Positions 1 through 5,735 of a stretch of DNA of 7,286 bases are shown here, piece after piece. Both the position numbers and the translations under genes were made by a program. The notes beneath the pieces were generated by a model. That model did no database searches. It saw only the letters and a list, made by a program, of their open reading frames with translations, and had not been told where the DNA came from. Origin of the DNA: Candidatus Coatesiibacteriota bacterium (GTDB taxonomy: Bacteria > B130-G9); contig QMNL01000074.1 of assembly GCA_003647755.1 (NCBI GenBank), positions 1 through 7,286 on the forward strand, in the 5' to 3' direction. Position 1 is the stretch's first letter. Each line of letters starts with the position of its first letter.

Positions 1-1929
1 GATTGGGTTCTTGGCGGTTACTATGCCCGGAGGCAGCAGCCTCTTCAGGTCTGCTAACGTTTTTGGCGAGAGCTTGGCAAGCGCCAGGTCCGTGAGGTTG
101 TCCGCCGCCGCAGTCGCCTCGAAGCCGGCATTTGAGATTATGCCGACGTTTCGGCCGGTGACTTTTTTGGCCGCAAGCAGCGTGAACGTCTTGAAGTAAT
201 CGAAGAAGCCATCAAGCGTCTCGACCACAATCGCTCCGGCCTGGCGCAACACATCGCGGTTGAGGGCATAGTCGCCCACCATCGCAGCCGTGTGCGACGC
301 GGCGGCCATTGCTCCCTCCGCTCTCCTGCCGGCCTTATAGACCAGGACCTCCCTCCCGCTCTTCTTTATGTCCTGGCACGCCTCGAAGAAGCCGATGCCG
401 TCCAGCGGCTTGAAGCCCTCCAGATAGACCGAATAGAGGCTGATCCCCTCGTCCTGCATTAGGTAGGCGAGGTAATCACCGGCTGTCAAGTCAATCTGGT
501 TGCCAAACGAGATCGAATACCTCGGGTTTATTATGCCATCAAGATTGCTCGCCTGCGTTACAAGATAGGCCCCGCTCTGGCTGATCGAGGCCGTGTTCTC
601 GGCGCCTGCCGGTGTGAAAGGCAGCTTATATTTGGGCAGGAAGAACGTGTTGTACTTGCCCGGCAGCGAGACGATGCCCAGGCAGTTGCCTCCGTTGACG
701 ACTGTGCCTCCGTCCTCGTGTTCGTGTCCTTTGTCGATCGCCTCGATCAGCCGCTCTTCAAGTCCCTTGCCCTCCTTCGTCTCACCAAAGCCGCTTGAGA
801 TAAGCGTGATCGAGTGCGTCTTCTCCCGCTCTATCAGCTCGATCATCATGTTCACGCAGGTATCGCCCGCCGGGATTGTCACGACGGTCATGTCAACCTG
901 TTCGGGGAGCTCGGCTATATTGGGGAAGCACTTGCAGCCATCAATCTCGTTCTCTCTGGGATGAATGATGTATATCTTCTCCTTTGGGACCCCACCTCCC
1001 TCGATGAGATTTCGCAGTATTATCCGACCAACGTTTATCGAGCTCGCCGAGACACCTATCACTAAGGCGCTTTTCGGCTCGAGGAGCTTCTTGATCTTGT
1101 GGATTGGGCGCCGTGTCCTTCTAACCTTCCTGGTGCTGAACTTCAGGAGCGCATCGACGGCGACGAGCTCGCCCCTACGGGTTACGACGACTGGGTTGAG
1201 CTCGCACTCCTCGATCGTGAAGCGACGCTCATCTGAAAGCGCCGAAAACTCGCACGCCAGCTCGGAGAGCGACCTTACTGCTTCAGTCAGCTTATCCTTA
1301 GAGAGAATAGCCTCCGTCATCCCTCTCCCAGGCCTGAGGAGCTTCTCGCCGGCCACGGTCCCCTCGACCATGCGCACTATCTCCGCCCTGTCGAGAAACA
1401 GTGCCGACCGGCTCGACACGCTCCTGCCAGTCTGCATCCATTTGGCGAAGTTCTCGGTGTCTATGCCGCCGAGACCGAACGAGACCACTGGCCCGAAGGC
1501 ATCGTCCTGCCTGAAGCTGAGGATGAGCTCGCGGCCAAGCTCGGTGGGGTAATCGACGAGCTCCGTGATCATCACGCCCTTGATGCTGGCGGATGGCATC
1601 GCCTTTTTAACGTTTTGGACAATCTGCTGAACTTTTGGCCTCAGCTTCTCTGCATCGTTGGCGACAAATGCCAGGCCGCCCACGTCCGTCTTGTGAAGGA
1701 CGTCAGGCGACATGACCTTCGCAACAACGGTCTTTGCCTTGAGCTGCGGAAGGCCTGCGCCGAGCTCGCCCGTCTCGACCTTGTCAATCGGGACAAAAAT
1801 GGACTGTGGCCGGGCAAACTTGATGGCGTCAAGAAGCTGGTAAACCTCGTGCTCAGTGAGCGTATCCCTGCCATCCGCGCGGGCCGCGTCTAAAACCTCA
1901 TCGATCCTCGTAAAGTCGTAATCAACCAT
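1..1929 (-). CDS. Fused acyl-CoA synthetase (NDP/ADP-forming), beta-alpha order, partial at C-terminus
   Basis: The 643 visible codons stay open to the window edge, so the C-terminus is missing. Residues ~1-265 form the beta (ATP-grasp) half: VVAKVMSPDVLHKTDVGGL at 68-86, with H79 at the known beta-subunit phosphotransfer position, FGPVVSFGLGGI at 145-156 and ECELNPVVV at 241-249. Residues ~280-400 form the CoA-binding Rossmann domain (ALVIGVSASSINVGR, 288-302). The succinyl-CoA-ligase-like part follows: GGNCLGIV 413-420, ISQSGAY 449-455, and ASHTAAM 544-550 with the probable phospho-histidine H546. By family, it interconverts acyl-CoA + ADP + Pi with acid + ATP + CoA in the cytoplasm, yielding ATP by substrate-level phosphorylation. 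Acyl substrate is not readable. Start 1929 was chosen because GGAG (1942-1939) lies 9 nt upstream; the in-frame ATG at 1944 has no visible Shine-Dalgarno. It is transcribed divergently from the FGE-like gene. The usual fused order is alpha-beta, so this is the shuffled form. Confidence 0.93.
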   Translation of the reverse strand, partial: MVDYDFTRIDEVLDAARADGRDTLTEHEVYQLLDAIKFARPQSIFVPIDKVETGELGAGLPQLKAKTVVAKVMSPDVLHKTDVGGLAFVANDAEKLRPKVQQIVQNVKKAMPSASIKGVMITELVDYPTELGRELILSFRQDDAFGPVVSFGLGGIDTENFAKWMQTGRSVSSRSALFLDRAEIVRMVEGTVAGEKLLRPGRGMTEAILSKDKLTEAVRSLSELACEFSALSDERRFTIEECELNPVVVTRRGELVAVDALLKFSTRKVRRTRRPIHKIKKLLEPKSALVIGVSASSINVGRIILRNLIEGGGVPKEKIYIIHPRENEIDGCKCFPNIAELPEQVDMTVVTIPAGDTCVNMMIELIEREKTHSITLISSGFGETKEGKGLEERLIEAIDKGHEHEDGGTVVNGGNCLGIVSLPGKYNTFFLPKYKLPFTPAGAENTASISQSGAYLVTQASNLDGIINPRYSISFGNQIDLTAGDYLAYLMQDEGISLYSVYLEGFKPLDGIGFFEACQDIKKSGREVLVYKAGRRAEGAMAAASHTAAMVGDYALNRDVLRQAGAIVVETLDGFFDYFKTFTLLAAKKVTGRNVGIISNAGFEATAAADNLTDLALAKLSPKTLADLKRLLPPGIVTAKNPI

Positions 1930-1938
1930 CAACCTGTG

Positions 1939-1942
1939 CTCC
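1939..1942 (-). promoter_or_regulatory. Ribosome binding site deciding the acyl-CoA synthetase start
   Basis: GGAG on the minus strand lies 9 nt before the ATG at 1929. The first in-frame ATG (1944) overlaps this motif and has only pyrimidine/A-rich sequence without a purine Shine-Dalgarno upstream. This favours a protein beginning MVDYDF. Confidence 0.5.
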
Positions 1943-1996
1943 ATACCGTTCTGGAAAGTCTTCAGCAATTGATTAAGAGCGGAAAGCTCGATGCCG

Positions 1997-2025
1997 ATGG
2001 TAGGTTGCCGGGCTTGCCAAGTCAA
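1997..2025 (-). promoter_or_regulatory. Predicted sigma70-like promoter for the acyl-CoA synthetase gene
   Basis: Minus-strand TTGACT (2025-2020, 5 of 6 to consensus), a 17-bp spacer, then TACCAT (2002-1997, 4 of 6). The implied transcript start near 1990 leaves a leader of about 60 nt. The sequence match is seen; the function is inferred. Confidence 0.45.
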
Positions 2026-2040
2026 TCGGAGCGGCAGTCC

Positions 2041-2055
2041 CCAATAATCAGACTG
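2041..2055 (-). repeat. Promoter-upstream element, copy 1 (CTGATTATTGG core)
   Basis: Read on the minus strand this is CAGT followed by CTGATTATTGG. The core ends 15 bp before the predicted -35 box at 2025. A second copy with a one-base core difference stands in the opposite direction at 2340-2357, also exactly 15 bp before a -35 box. It may be an operator or activator site shared by the two divergent genes; no regulator is identified. Confidence 0.4.
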
Positions 2056-2074
2056 ACGCAGCTGGTTCTAGCCA

Positions 2075-2247
2075 TTTGGAGTGCGGCGGCTTGACGCCGC
2101 CATTTCTCGTCGCGGCTTGACGCGACATCGATCCTCTGTCAATCACCGCTGCAGCAATCGCCTTTCGGAAAGAGATGAAACTGTCTATTGGAGCGCGGTG
2201 TCAGGCCACTGCAAATGAAAGCGGCGTCAAACCGCCGCACTCCAAAG
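2075..2247. repeat. REP-like palindrome cluster: four short hairpins within a long inverted repeat
   Basis: The outer arms 2075-2100 and 2222-2247 are inverted copies (TTTGGAGTGCGGCGG then YTTGACGCCGC) with one mismatch over 26 bp. Each arm contains a small palindrome. Four palindromes with 6-bp stems and 6-nt loops lie in the cluster: GCGGCG/CGCCGC at 2083-2100 (loop GCTTGA), GTCGCG/CGCGAC at 2109-2126 (same loop), GCGGTG/CACTGC at 2195-2212 (loop TCAGGC, one G-T pair) and GCGGCG/CGCCGC at 2221-2238 (loop TCAAAC). Loops 1 and 2 read as the complement-type of loop 4, as expected for elements in opposite orientations. This resembles REP/BIME elements mobilised by TnpA_REP (RAYT) transposases, but no such transposase gene is in the window. 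Confidence 0.7.
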
Positions 2248-2339
2248 TCACGCAACGGGTGAAACTTACAGACCGATGCCTGCCGAGCTCATAGCCTCTG
2301 CGCACCGGCAAAGCATCTTCATCCCACCACCTGCCTTGC

Positions 2340-2357
2340 CAGTAATCTGATTATCGG
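2340..2357 (+). repeat. Promoter-upstream element, copy 2 (CTGATTATCGG core)
   Basis: Plus-strand CAGTAA then CTGATTATCGG. The core ends 15 bp before TTGACA at 2373, the same distance as in the opposing copy at 2041-2055. The 15-bp linkers themselves are dissimilar, so the likeness is confined to the element and the promoter box. Confidence 0.4.
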
Positions 2358-2372
2358 GCTTCTGCGAGGCGC

Positions 2373-2401
2373 TTGACAGATAGGTTGCCTAAGGCTAGAT
2401 T
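2373..2401 (+). promoter_or_regulatory. Predicted sigma70 promoter for the FGE-like/methyltransferase pair
   Basis: TTGACA (2373-2378, perfect -35), a 17-bp spacer, then TAGATT (2396-2401, 4 of 6 to TATAAT). Transcription would start near 2408, leaving a short leader of about 29 nt before the TTG start at 2437. Confidence 0.55.
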
Positions 2402-2426
2402 GCACGAGCGTTTTCTAACACTTTGT

Positions 2427-2432
2427 GGGGAG
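2427..2432 (+). promoter_or_regulatory. Ribosome binding site deciding the FGE-like start
   Basis: GGGGAG sits 4 nt before the TTG at 2437. It falls inside the first codons if the GTG at 2425 were used, which argues for the downstream TTG. Confidence 0.4.
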
Positions 2433-2436
2433 CGGT

Positions 2437-3108
2437 TTGAGATTTGTGAAGTGTGCACTTGTGATTCTTCTCTGTGCGTTTTCGCCATTCGTGTCTGCTG
2501 GACAAGCCGATTCGCAGTCGCGGCGGAGATGCCCGCCGGGGATGGTGCCTTGCGACACGTTTTGCATAGATAAGTATGAGTATCCGAACAGGCCGGGCGT
2601 GAAGCCGCGGAACCTTGTTTTTTATACAGAGGCCGTTCAGATATGCCTTTCTCAGGGGAAGCGGCTCTGCACGACGGACGAGTGGTCTCGGGCATGTTCG
2701 GGTCCCCGGAAGTTCAAGTATCCCTATGGGAACGAGTTCAAAGAGGGAGCATGTAACCTGGCCAAGACTCAGGTTACGGTGACTTGGACGTGGTATGGGC
2801 TCCGCAAAAGGGACAAGAAGATTCTGCTGTCCAAACCGGCGCTAGCTGGCCAATACAAGGCCTGTGTCAGCGGATACGGCGCATACGACATGCTCGGCAA
2901 CTATTGGGAATGGACGAACGCAGGCAACAGCAAGCACACGATTCTGATGGGAGGCTCGTGGTCAACACCTGCCAAACAGGTCTCGTGTCTGAATAAGACC
3001 GAGGCCGCGACAAAATTCTACAGAATTCACAACGTCAGCTTTCGTTGTTGCAGCGATTTCTTGCCACGTTCCAAAGCTGGTCCAAATGTTCAAAAACCGT
3101 CTAAATGA
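2437..3108 (+). CDS. Exported FGE/SUMF1-fold (formylglycine-generating-enzyme-like) protein, probably non-catalytic
   Basis: 223 aa with a TTG start. GGGGAG at 2427-2432 precedes it by 4 nt, and this start gives a clean signal peptide: MRFVK, hydrophobic CALVILLCAF, cleavage near SPFVSA|GQ (after residue 21). A GTG at 2425 is an alternative but lacks a Shine-Dalgarno. The mature part has the FGE-sulfatase domain hallmarks in order: CPPGMVPCDTFCIDKYEYPN (32-51), GKRLCTTDEWSRAC (74-87), YPYG (95-98), YGAYDMLGNYWEWT (147-160), MGGSWS (171-176) and FRCC (202-205). True FGEs carry a CxxxxC pair right after GGS(Y/W). Here the sequence is STPAKQVSC, so the first catalytic cysteine is absent and the spacing is wrong. 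Eleven cysteines in an exported protein suggest disulfides. Role unknown; such domains often act as binding or structural modules. The 3' end overlaps the methyltransferase by 23 nt. Confidence 0.85.
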   Translation: MRFVKCALVILLCAFSPFVSAGQADSQSRRRCPPGMVPCDTFCIDKYEYPNRPGVKPRNLVFYTEAVQICLSQGKRLCTTDEWSRACSGPRKFKYPYGNEFKEGACNLAKTQVTVTWTWYGLRKRDKKILLSKPALAGQYKACVSGYGAYDMLGNYWEWTNAGNSKHTILMGGSWSTPAKQVSCLNKTEAATKFYRIHNVSFRCCSDFLPRSKAGPNVQKPSK

Positions 3109-3940
3109 CCTCTCCGCGAAAGAGTGGATCAAGTTCCAGAAGAGCTGGTTCGAGCTGAATCCAGCTCGCCGGCCGAAGGATGTGTTGGTTCATCCAGCCA
3201 AGTTCCCCGAGGAGCTCGTTTCCGAGTTCATTCGTTTCTTCACCAAATCAGGCCAGACCGTTCTTGACCCGATGGTTGGAACTGGCTCCACGCTTCTTGC
3301 GTGCATCTCGACCGGCAGAAGGGGCGTGGGCATTGAGCTGAACCCGAAGTACGTTGCGATTGCCAGCAAACGGATAGCAGAATCTTTCGAGGGGGCTATT
3401 ACTACTCTACATAATGGCGCTGTGCAGCGGGGCACGAGCGAAGGGAAGTCTGTTTCCGGGGCCATTCGCCCGCTTCTCTTGGAGGGAGATGCGAGGCAGT
3501 TGGACCGGTTTGACCTGCCGGAGATCGACTACTGCATAACAAGTCCGCCTTATTGGGACATGTTGCGGGCCAAAGGGGCTCGGACGCAGAAGAGGAGGCA
3601 GGAGGCGGGGCTTGACGTGTTCTACTCGTCGGACAACAGGGACCTGGGGAATATAGCGGAATACGAGAGATTCGTTGATGAACTGGTTGCGGTGTTCTCG
3701 AAAGTTCATGCGGTCATGCGCCTCGGCGCGTATTTGACGGTTGTCGTTAAGAATGTTAAGAAGAAGGGTAGGATTTATCCGCTTGCTTGGGATATTGGGA
3801 AACGTTTGGGCGAGATATTTGCTCTAAAGGATGAGAGGATATGGTGTCAGGGCGACCAAAGGTTGTCGCCTTTTGGCATTGGGAATGCGTGGGTGAGCAA
3901 TACGTTTCACCATTACTGTCTGAATTTCAGGAAGGAATAG
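3086..3940 (+). CDS. Solitary site-specific DNA methyltransferase (N4-cytosine or N6-adenine, SPPY type)
   Basis: 284 aa. Motifs in order: X-like HPAKFPEELVSEFIRFF (36-52); motif I VLDPMVGTGST (59-69), the S-adenosylmethionine loop; motif II VGIELNPKYV (81-90) with acidic E84; motif III LLEGDAR (131-137); catalytic motif IV TSPPYW (152-157); a later strand LTVVVKNV (217-224). This X-I-II-III-IV order is alpha/gamma-like rather than the beta order often seen with SPPY. Target recognition may lie in the basic stretch 161-195 or near the C-terminus; no large separate recognition domain is evident. The product would methylate an exocyclic amino group in DNA; target sequence unknown. No restriction endonuclease is adjacent, so it looks like an orphan. 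The ATG lies inside the FGE-like gene (23-nt overlap) with no clear Shine-Dalgarno, which suggests translational coupling. Confidence 0.88.
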   Translation: MFKNRLNDLSAKEWIKFQKSWFELNPARRPKDVLVHPAKFPEELVSEFIRFFTKSGQTVLDPMVGTGSTLLACISTGRRGVGIELNPKYVAIASKRIAESFEGAITTLHNGAVQRGTSEGKSVSGAIRPLLLEGDARQLDRFDLPEIDYCITSPPYWDMLRAKGARTQKRRQEAGLDVFYSSDNRDLGNIAEYERFVDELVAVFSKVHAVMRLGAYLTVVVKNVKKKGRIYPLAWDIGKRLGEIFALKDERIWCQGDQRLSPFGIGNAWVSNTFHHYCLNFRKE

Positions 3941-3978
3941 CACTAGGATTGGGGATTGACCGCCAAATGATTGTTAAT

Positions 3979-4034
3979 CCACGAAGTTCACGAAGGTGCA
4001 CGAAGAACTTAGTGGCCCTTCGTGTTCTTAGTGG
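3979..4034. repeat. Imperfect inverted repeat of the CACGAAG type
   Basis: The left arm CCACGAAGTTCACGAAGG (3979-3996) pairs with CCTTCGTGTTCTTAGTGG (4017-4034) at 15 of 18 positions, with a 20-nt loop. The loop contains a further CACGAAGAAC. Short intergenic repeats built on CACGAAG/CTTCGTG recur in many environmental bacterial genomes, so I read this as one dispersed-repeat copy. It could weakly terminate or insulate the methyltransferase transcript, but no T-tract follows. Confidence 0.6.
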
Positions 4035-4090
4035 ACATTTCATGACATATCGCGAATTGCGGATTCGCTGCGACTGGGAAGATAGTTGAG

Positions 4091-4522
4091 ATGGAAAGAA
4101 CACTGACGATAGTAAAGCCGGACTCGGTGGCCAACAACGTGGCTGGCGAGGTGCTTAGTTATTTTGAGCGAGCGGGGCTCAGGGTCGTGGCCGCGAAGAT
4201 GGTCTGGTTGACCAAGCGGGATGCCGAGGCGTTCTACTACGTTCACAAGGGCAAGCCGTTCTATGATAGCCTGTGCGATTTCATGTCGGGCGGGCCGTGT
4301 GTTGTGGCGGTCTTGGAGGGCGCAAATGCGATCGCGAGAGTTCGGGAGATAATGGGGGCGACGGATCCGGCGAAGGCAGCGGCGGGGACGATTCGGAATA
4401 AGTTGGGGACGTCAATACAGGAAAACGCTGTGCATGGCTCGGATTCGGCTGCTTCGGCAGAGTTTGAGATTGGTTTCTTTTTTTCTAGGTTAGAGATTAT
4501 GCAGACAGAAAGGAAAGGTTAG
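4091..4522 (+). CDS. ndk: Nucleoside diphosphate kinase
   Basis: 143 aa, the normal bacterial size. The enzyme moves the gamma-phosphate of ATP to other (deoxy)nucleoside diphosphates through a phospho-histidine, balancing NTP and dNTP pools in the cytoplasm. Visible signature: TIVKPDSV at 6-13 (K9 is the nucleotide-phosphate lysine) and the active-site block NAVHGSDS at 112-119 with catalytic H115. The preceding GTIRNKLGTS (99-108) matches the family's GTIR segment. The start follows GGGAAG (4076-4081) by 9 nt, a modest Shine-Dalgarno. It is the first gene of the ndk-rpmF-plsX-fabH cluster, and rpmF begins one base after its stop codon. Its promoter is not clear in 3941-4090. Confidence 0.97.
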   Translation: MERTLTIVKPDSVANNVAGEVLSYFERAGLRVVAAKMVWLTKRDAEAFYYVHKGKPFYDSLCDFMSGGPCVVAVLEGANAIARVREIMGATDPAKAAAGTIRNKLGTSIQENAVHGSDSAASAEFEIGFFFSRLEIMQTERKG

Positions 4523-4523
4523 C

Positions 4524-4706
4524 GTGCCGGTACCACAACGTAGGACATCACATACGAGAAAGCGAATGAGGGCATCTCAGAAGGCGCTTCGGCCGCCATC
4601 CATTGTGAGCTGTCCAAACTGCAAGACTCCGAAGCTTCCTCATGTAGTATGCCCAAAATGCGGGTATTTTGGCGGGGAACAGGTGCTTGAGATTACCGAG
4701 AAGTAG
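4524..4706 (+). CDS. rpmF: 50S ribosomal protein L32
   Basis: 60 aa, basic N-terminus beginning MPVPQRRTSHTRKRMR, typical of L32. The zinc-ribbon form is present, with cysteine pairs CPNC (C30, C33) and CPKC (C43, C46). The protein binds 23S rRNA in the large ribosomal subunit. The GTG start follows AGGAAAGG (4511-4518) by 5 nt, and that site overlaps the last codons of ndk, so translation is probably coupled. rpmF directly before plsX is a widely conserved arrangement. Keeping four cysteines marks the zinc-dependent C+ version rather than a zinc-independent paralogue. Confidence 0.96.
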   Translation: MPVPQRRTSHTRKRMRASQKALRPPSIVSCPNCKTPKLPHVVCPKCGYFGGEQVLEITEK

Positions 4707-4709
4707 GCT

Positions 4710-5726
4710 ATGACAGTAGGTCCTATCGCTCTGGATGCTATGGGGGGTGATTTTGCCCCGCTGGAGGTGGTCAAGGGCGCAGTTCGCGCGTCGCGGGACT
4801 TTGGGATTGATGTGGTGCTTGTTGGCGACGAATCAGTCCTCAAGGCACAGTTGGCCGGCCTGGGAGAGAAGGAGAGCGAGAGGATAAGAATCCGCCACGC
4901 ACCAGAGGTTGTGTTGATGACTGATGCGCCATCGGTTGTCATCCGCGGTAAGAGGCGCTCTTCAATCCGCGTTGCCTCTAATCTTGTGAAGAGAGGGGAG
5001 GCTTCAGGCGTGGTGAGCGCGGGCAACACCGGTGCAACAATGGTGGCTGCGCGTTTTGAGTTTGGGCTTGCCCAGGGTGTTGAGAGGCCGGCGATCGCAC
5101 AGGTTTTCCCGAACCGGAAGCATGGGACGGTGGTTTTGGACCTGGGTGCGAACGTTGACTGCAAGGTTGGCTACCTTGTGCAATTTGGGGTGATGGGCAG
5201 CATTTATGCGAGCATAGTATTTCAGAAGAGGAGACCGAAGGTTGGGCTTCTGAGCATTGGGTCGGAGGACACAAAGGGGAACGAGTTCAGTCGGAATGTG
5301 CTTCGGGCGATGCGAGACGAGCCAGCGATTAACTTCGTTGGGAACGTTGAGGGTCGGGACGTCTTCAAGGGTGATGTTGACGTGGTGGTCTGCGATGGGT
5401 TCGTTGGGAACATTGTGCTGAAGATAACGGAGGGTGTTGCCACGATGGTCGTGGGCATGGTTCAGGACGCTCTCTCATCCGAAGTCTTGAGCAAAGCCGG
5501 CGCTGCGTTGGTGAGGCCCTCGTTCAGGCGGTTCAAAAAGCAGATGGATTATGCTGAGTATGGAGGCGCCATTCTTCTGGGCGTCAACGGTGTGTGCGTG
5601 ATATGCCACGGTGGCTCGAAGGCCAGGGCGATCCGAAATGCGTTGAAAAGGGCGCACGAGTTTGCGGTCTCCGGCATAGTCCAGCAAATAACTGAGAAGA
5701 TAGAAGCCAGCCGGACGGCGAGCTAA
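4710..5726 (+). CDS. plsX: Phosphate acyltransferase PlsX (acyl-ACP:phosphate transacylase)
   Basis: 338 aa, full length for the family. PlsX converts acyl-ACP plus phosphate into acyl-phosphate, which PlsY uses to acylate glycerol-3-phosphate at the membrane: the first committed steps of phospholipid synthesis. Conserved blocks: IALDAMGGDFAP (6-17), SAGNTGAT (103-110), VLDLGANVDCK (142-152), LLSIGSEDTKGNE (180-192), CDGFVGNIVLK (228-238) and YGGAILLGVNG (284-294). A basic, amphipathic-looking stretch RPSFRRFKKQMDYAEYGG (269-286) fits peripheral membrane association. The ATG lies 3 nt after the rpmF stop with only a poor Shine-Dalgarno, so translation is likely coupled. fabH follows after 9 nt. 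Confidence 0.97.
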   Translation: MTVGPIALDAMGGDFAPLEVVKGAVRASRDFGIDVVLVGDESVLKAQLAGLGEKESERIRIRHAPEVVLMTDAPSVVIRGKRRSSIRVASNLVKRGEASGVVSAGNTGATMVAARFEFGLAQGVERPAIAQVFPNRKHGTVVLDLGANVDCKVGYLVQFGVMGSIYASIVFQKRRPKVGLLSIGSEDTKGNEFSRNVLRAMRDEPAINFVGNVEGRDVFKGDVDVVVCDGFVGNIVLKITEGVATMVVGMVQDALSSEVLSKAGAALVRPSFRRFKKQMDYAEYGGAILLGVNGVCVICHGGSKARAIRNALKRAHEFAVSGIVQQITEKIEASRTAS

Positions 5727-5735
5727 GGAGAGAGA

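Larger units (their letters stand above)
1945..2436. other. Divergent intergenic region, about 490 bp, no gene seen
   Basis: This stretch separates the minus-strand acyl-CoA synthetase from the plus-strand FGE-like gene. It holds two outward promoter candidates, the paired CTGATTATYGG elements and the REP-like cluster. The segment 2248-2339 between the cluster and the right-hand promoter shows nothing I can name. Short open frames here have no start signal or recognisable protein. Confidence 0.6.

Noticed and set aside
593..1552. Plus-strand open frames of 123 and 195 codons antisense to the acyl-CoA synthetase
   Set aside because: The translations show no family motif, and the opposite strand carries a continuous, clearly recognisable enzyme over the same bases.
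1945..2067. Upstream in-frame extension of the acyl-CoA synthetase
   Set aside because: The frame stays open to a stop at 2070-2068, but there is no ATG, the predicted promoter lies inside it, and the family's N-terminus aligns well with a start at 1929.
2083..2238. CRISPR array
   Set aside because: The repeated units are palindromes in opposite orientations with irregular spacing and differing stems, not direct repeats with uniform spacers.
2351..2695. Minus-strand 114-codon open frame antisense to the FGE-like gene
   Set aside because: No recognisable protein, and it overlaps the strong promoter and coding start on the plus strand.
2437..3108. Lipoprotein signal in the FGE-like protein
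   Set aside because: The cysteine in the hydrophobic segment is preceded by leucines (VILLC) rather than a lipobox with G/A/S at -1; VSA|GQ fits a signal peptidase I site better.
3979..4034. Rho-independent terminator after the methyltransferase
   Set aside because: The stem is imperfect, not GC-rich at the base, has a 20-nt loop and no following T-run.
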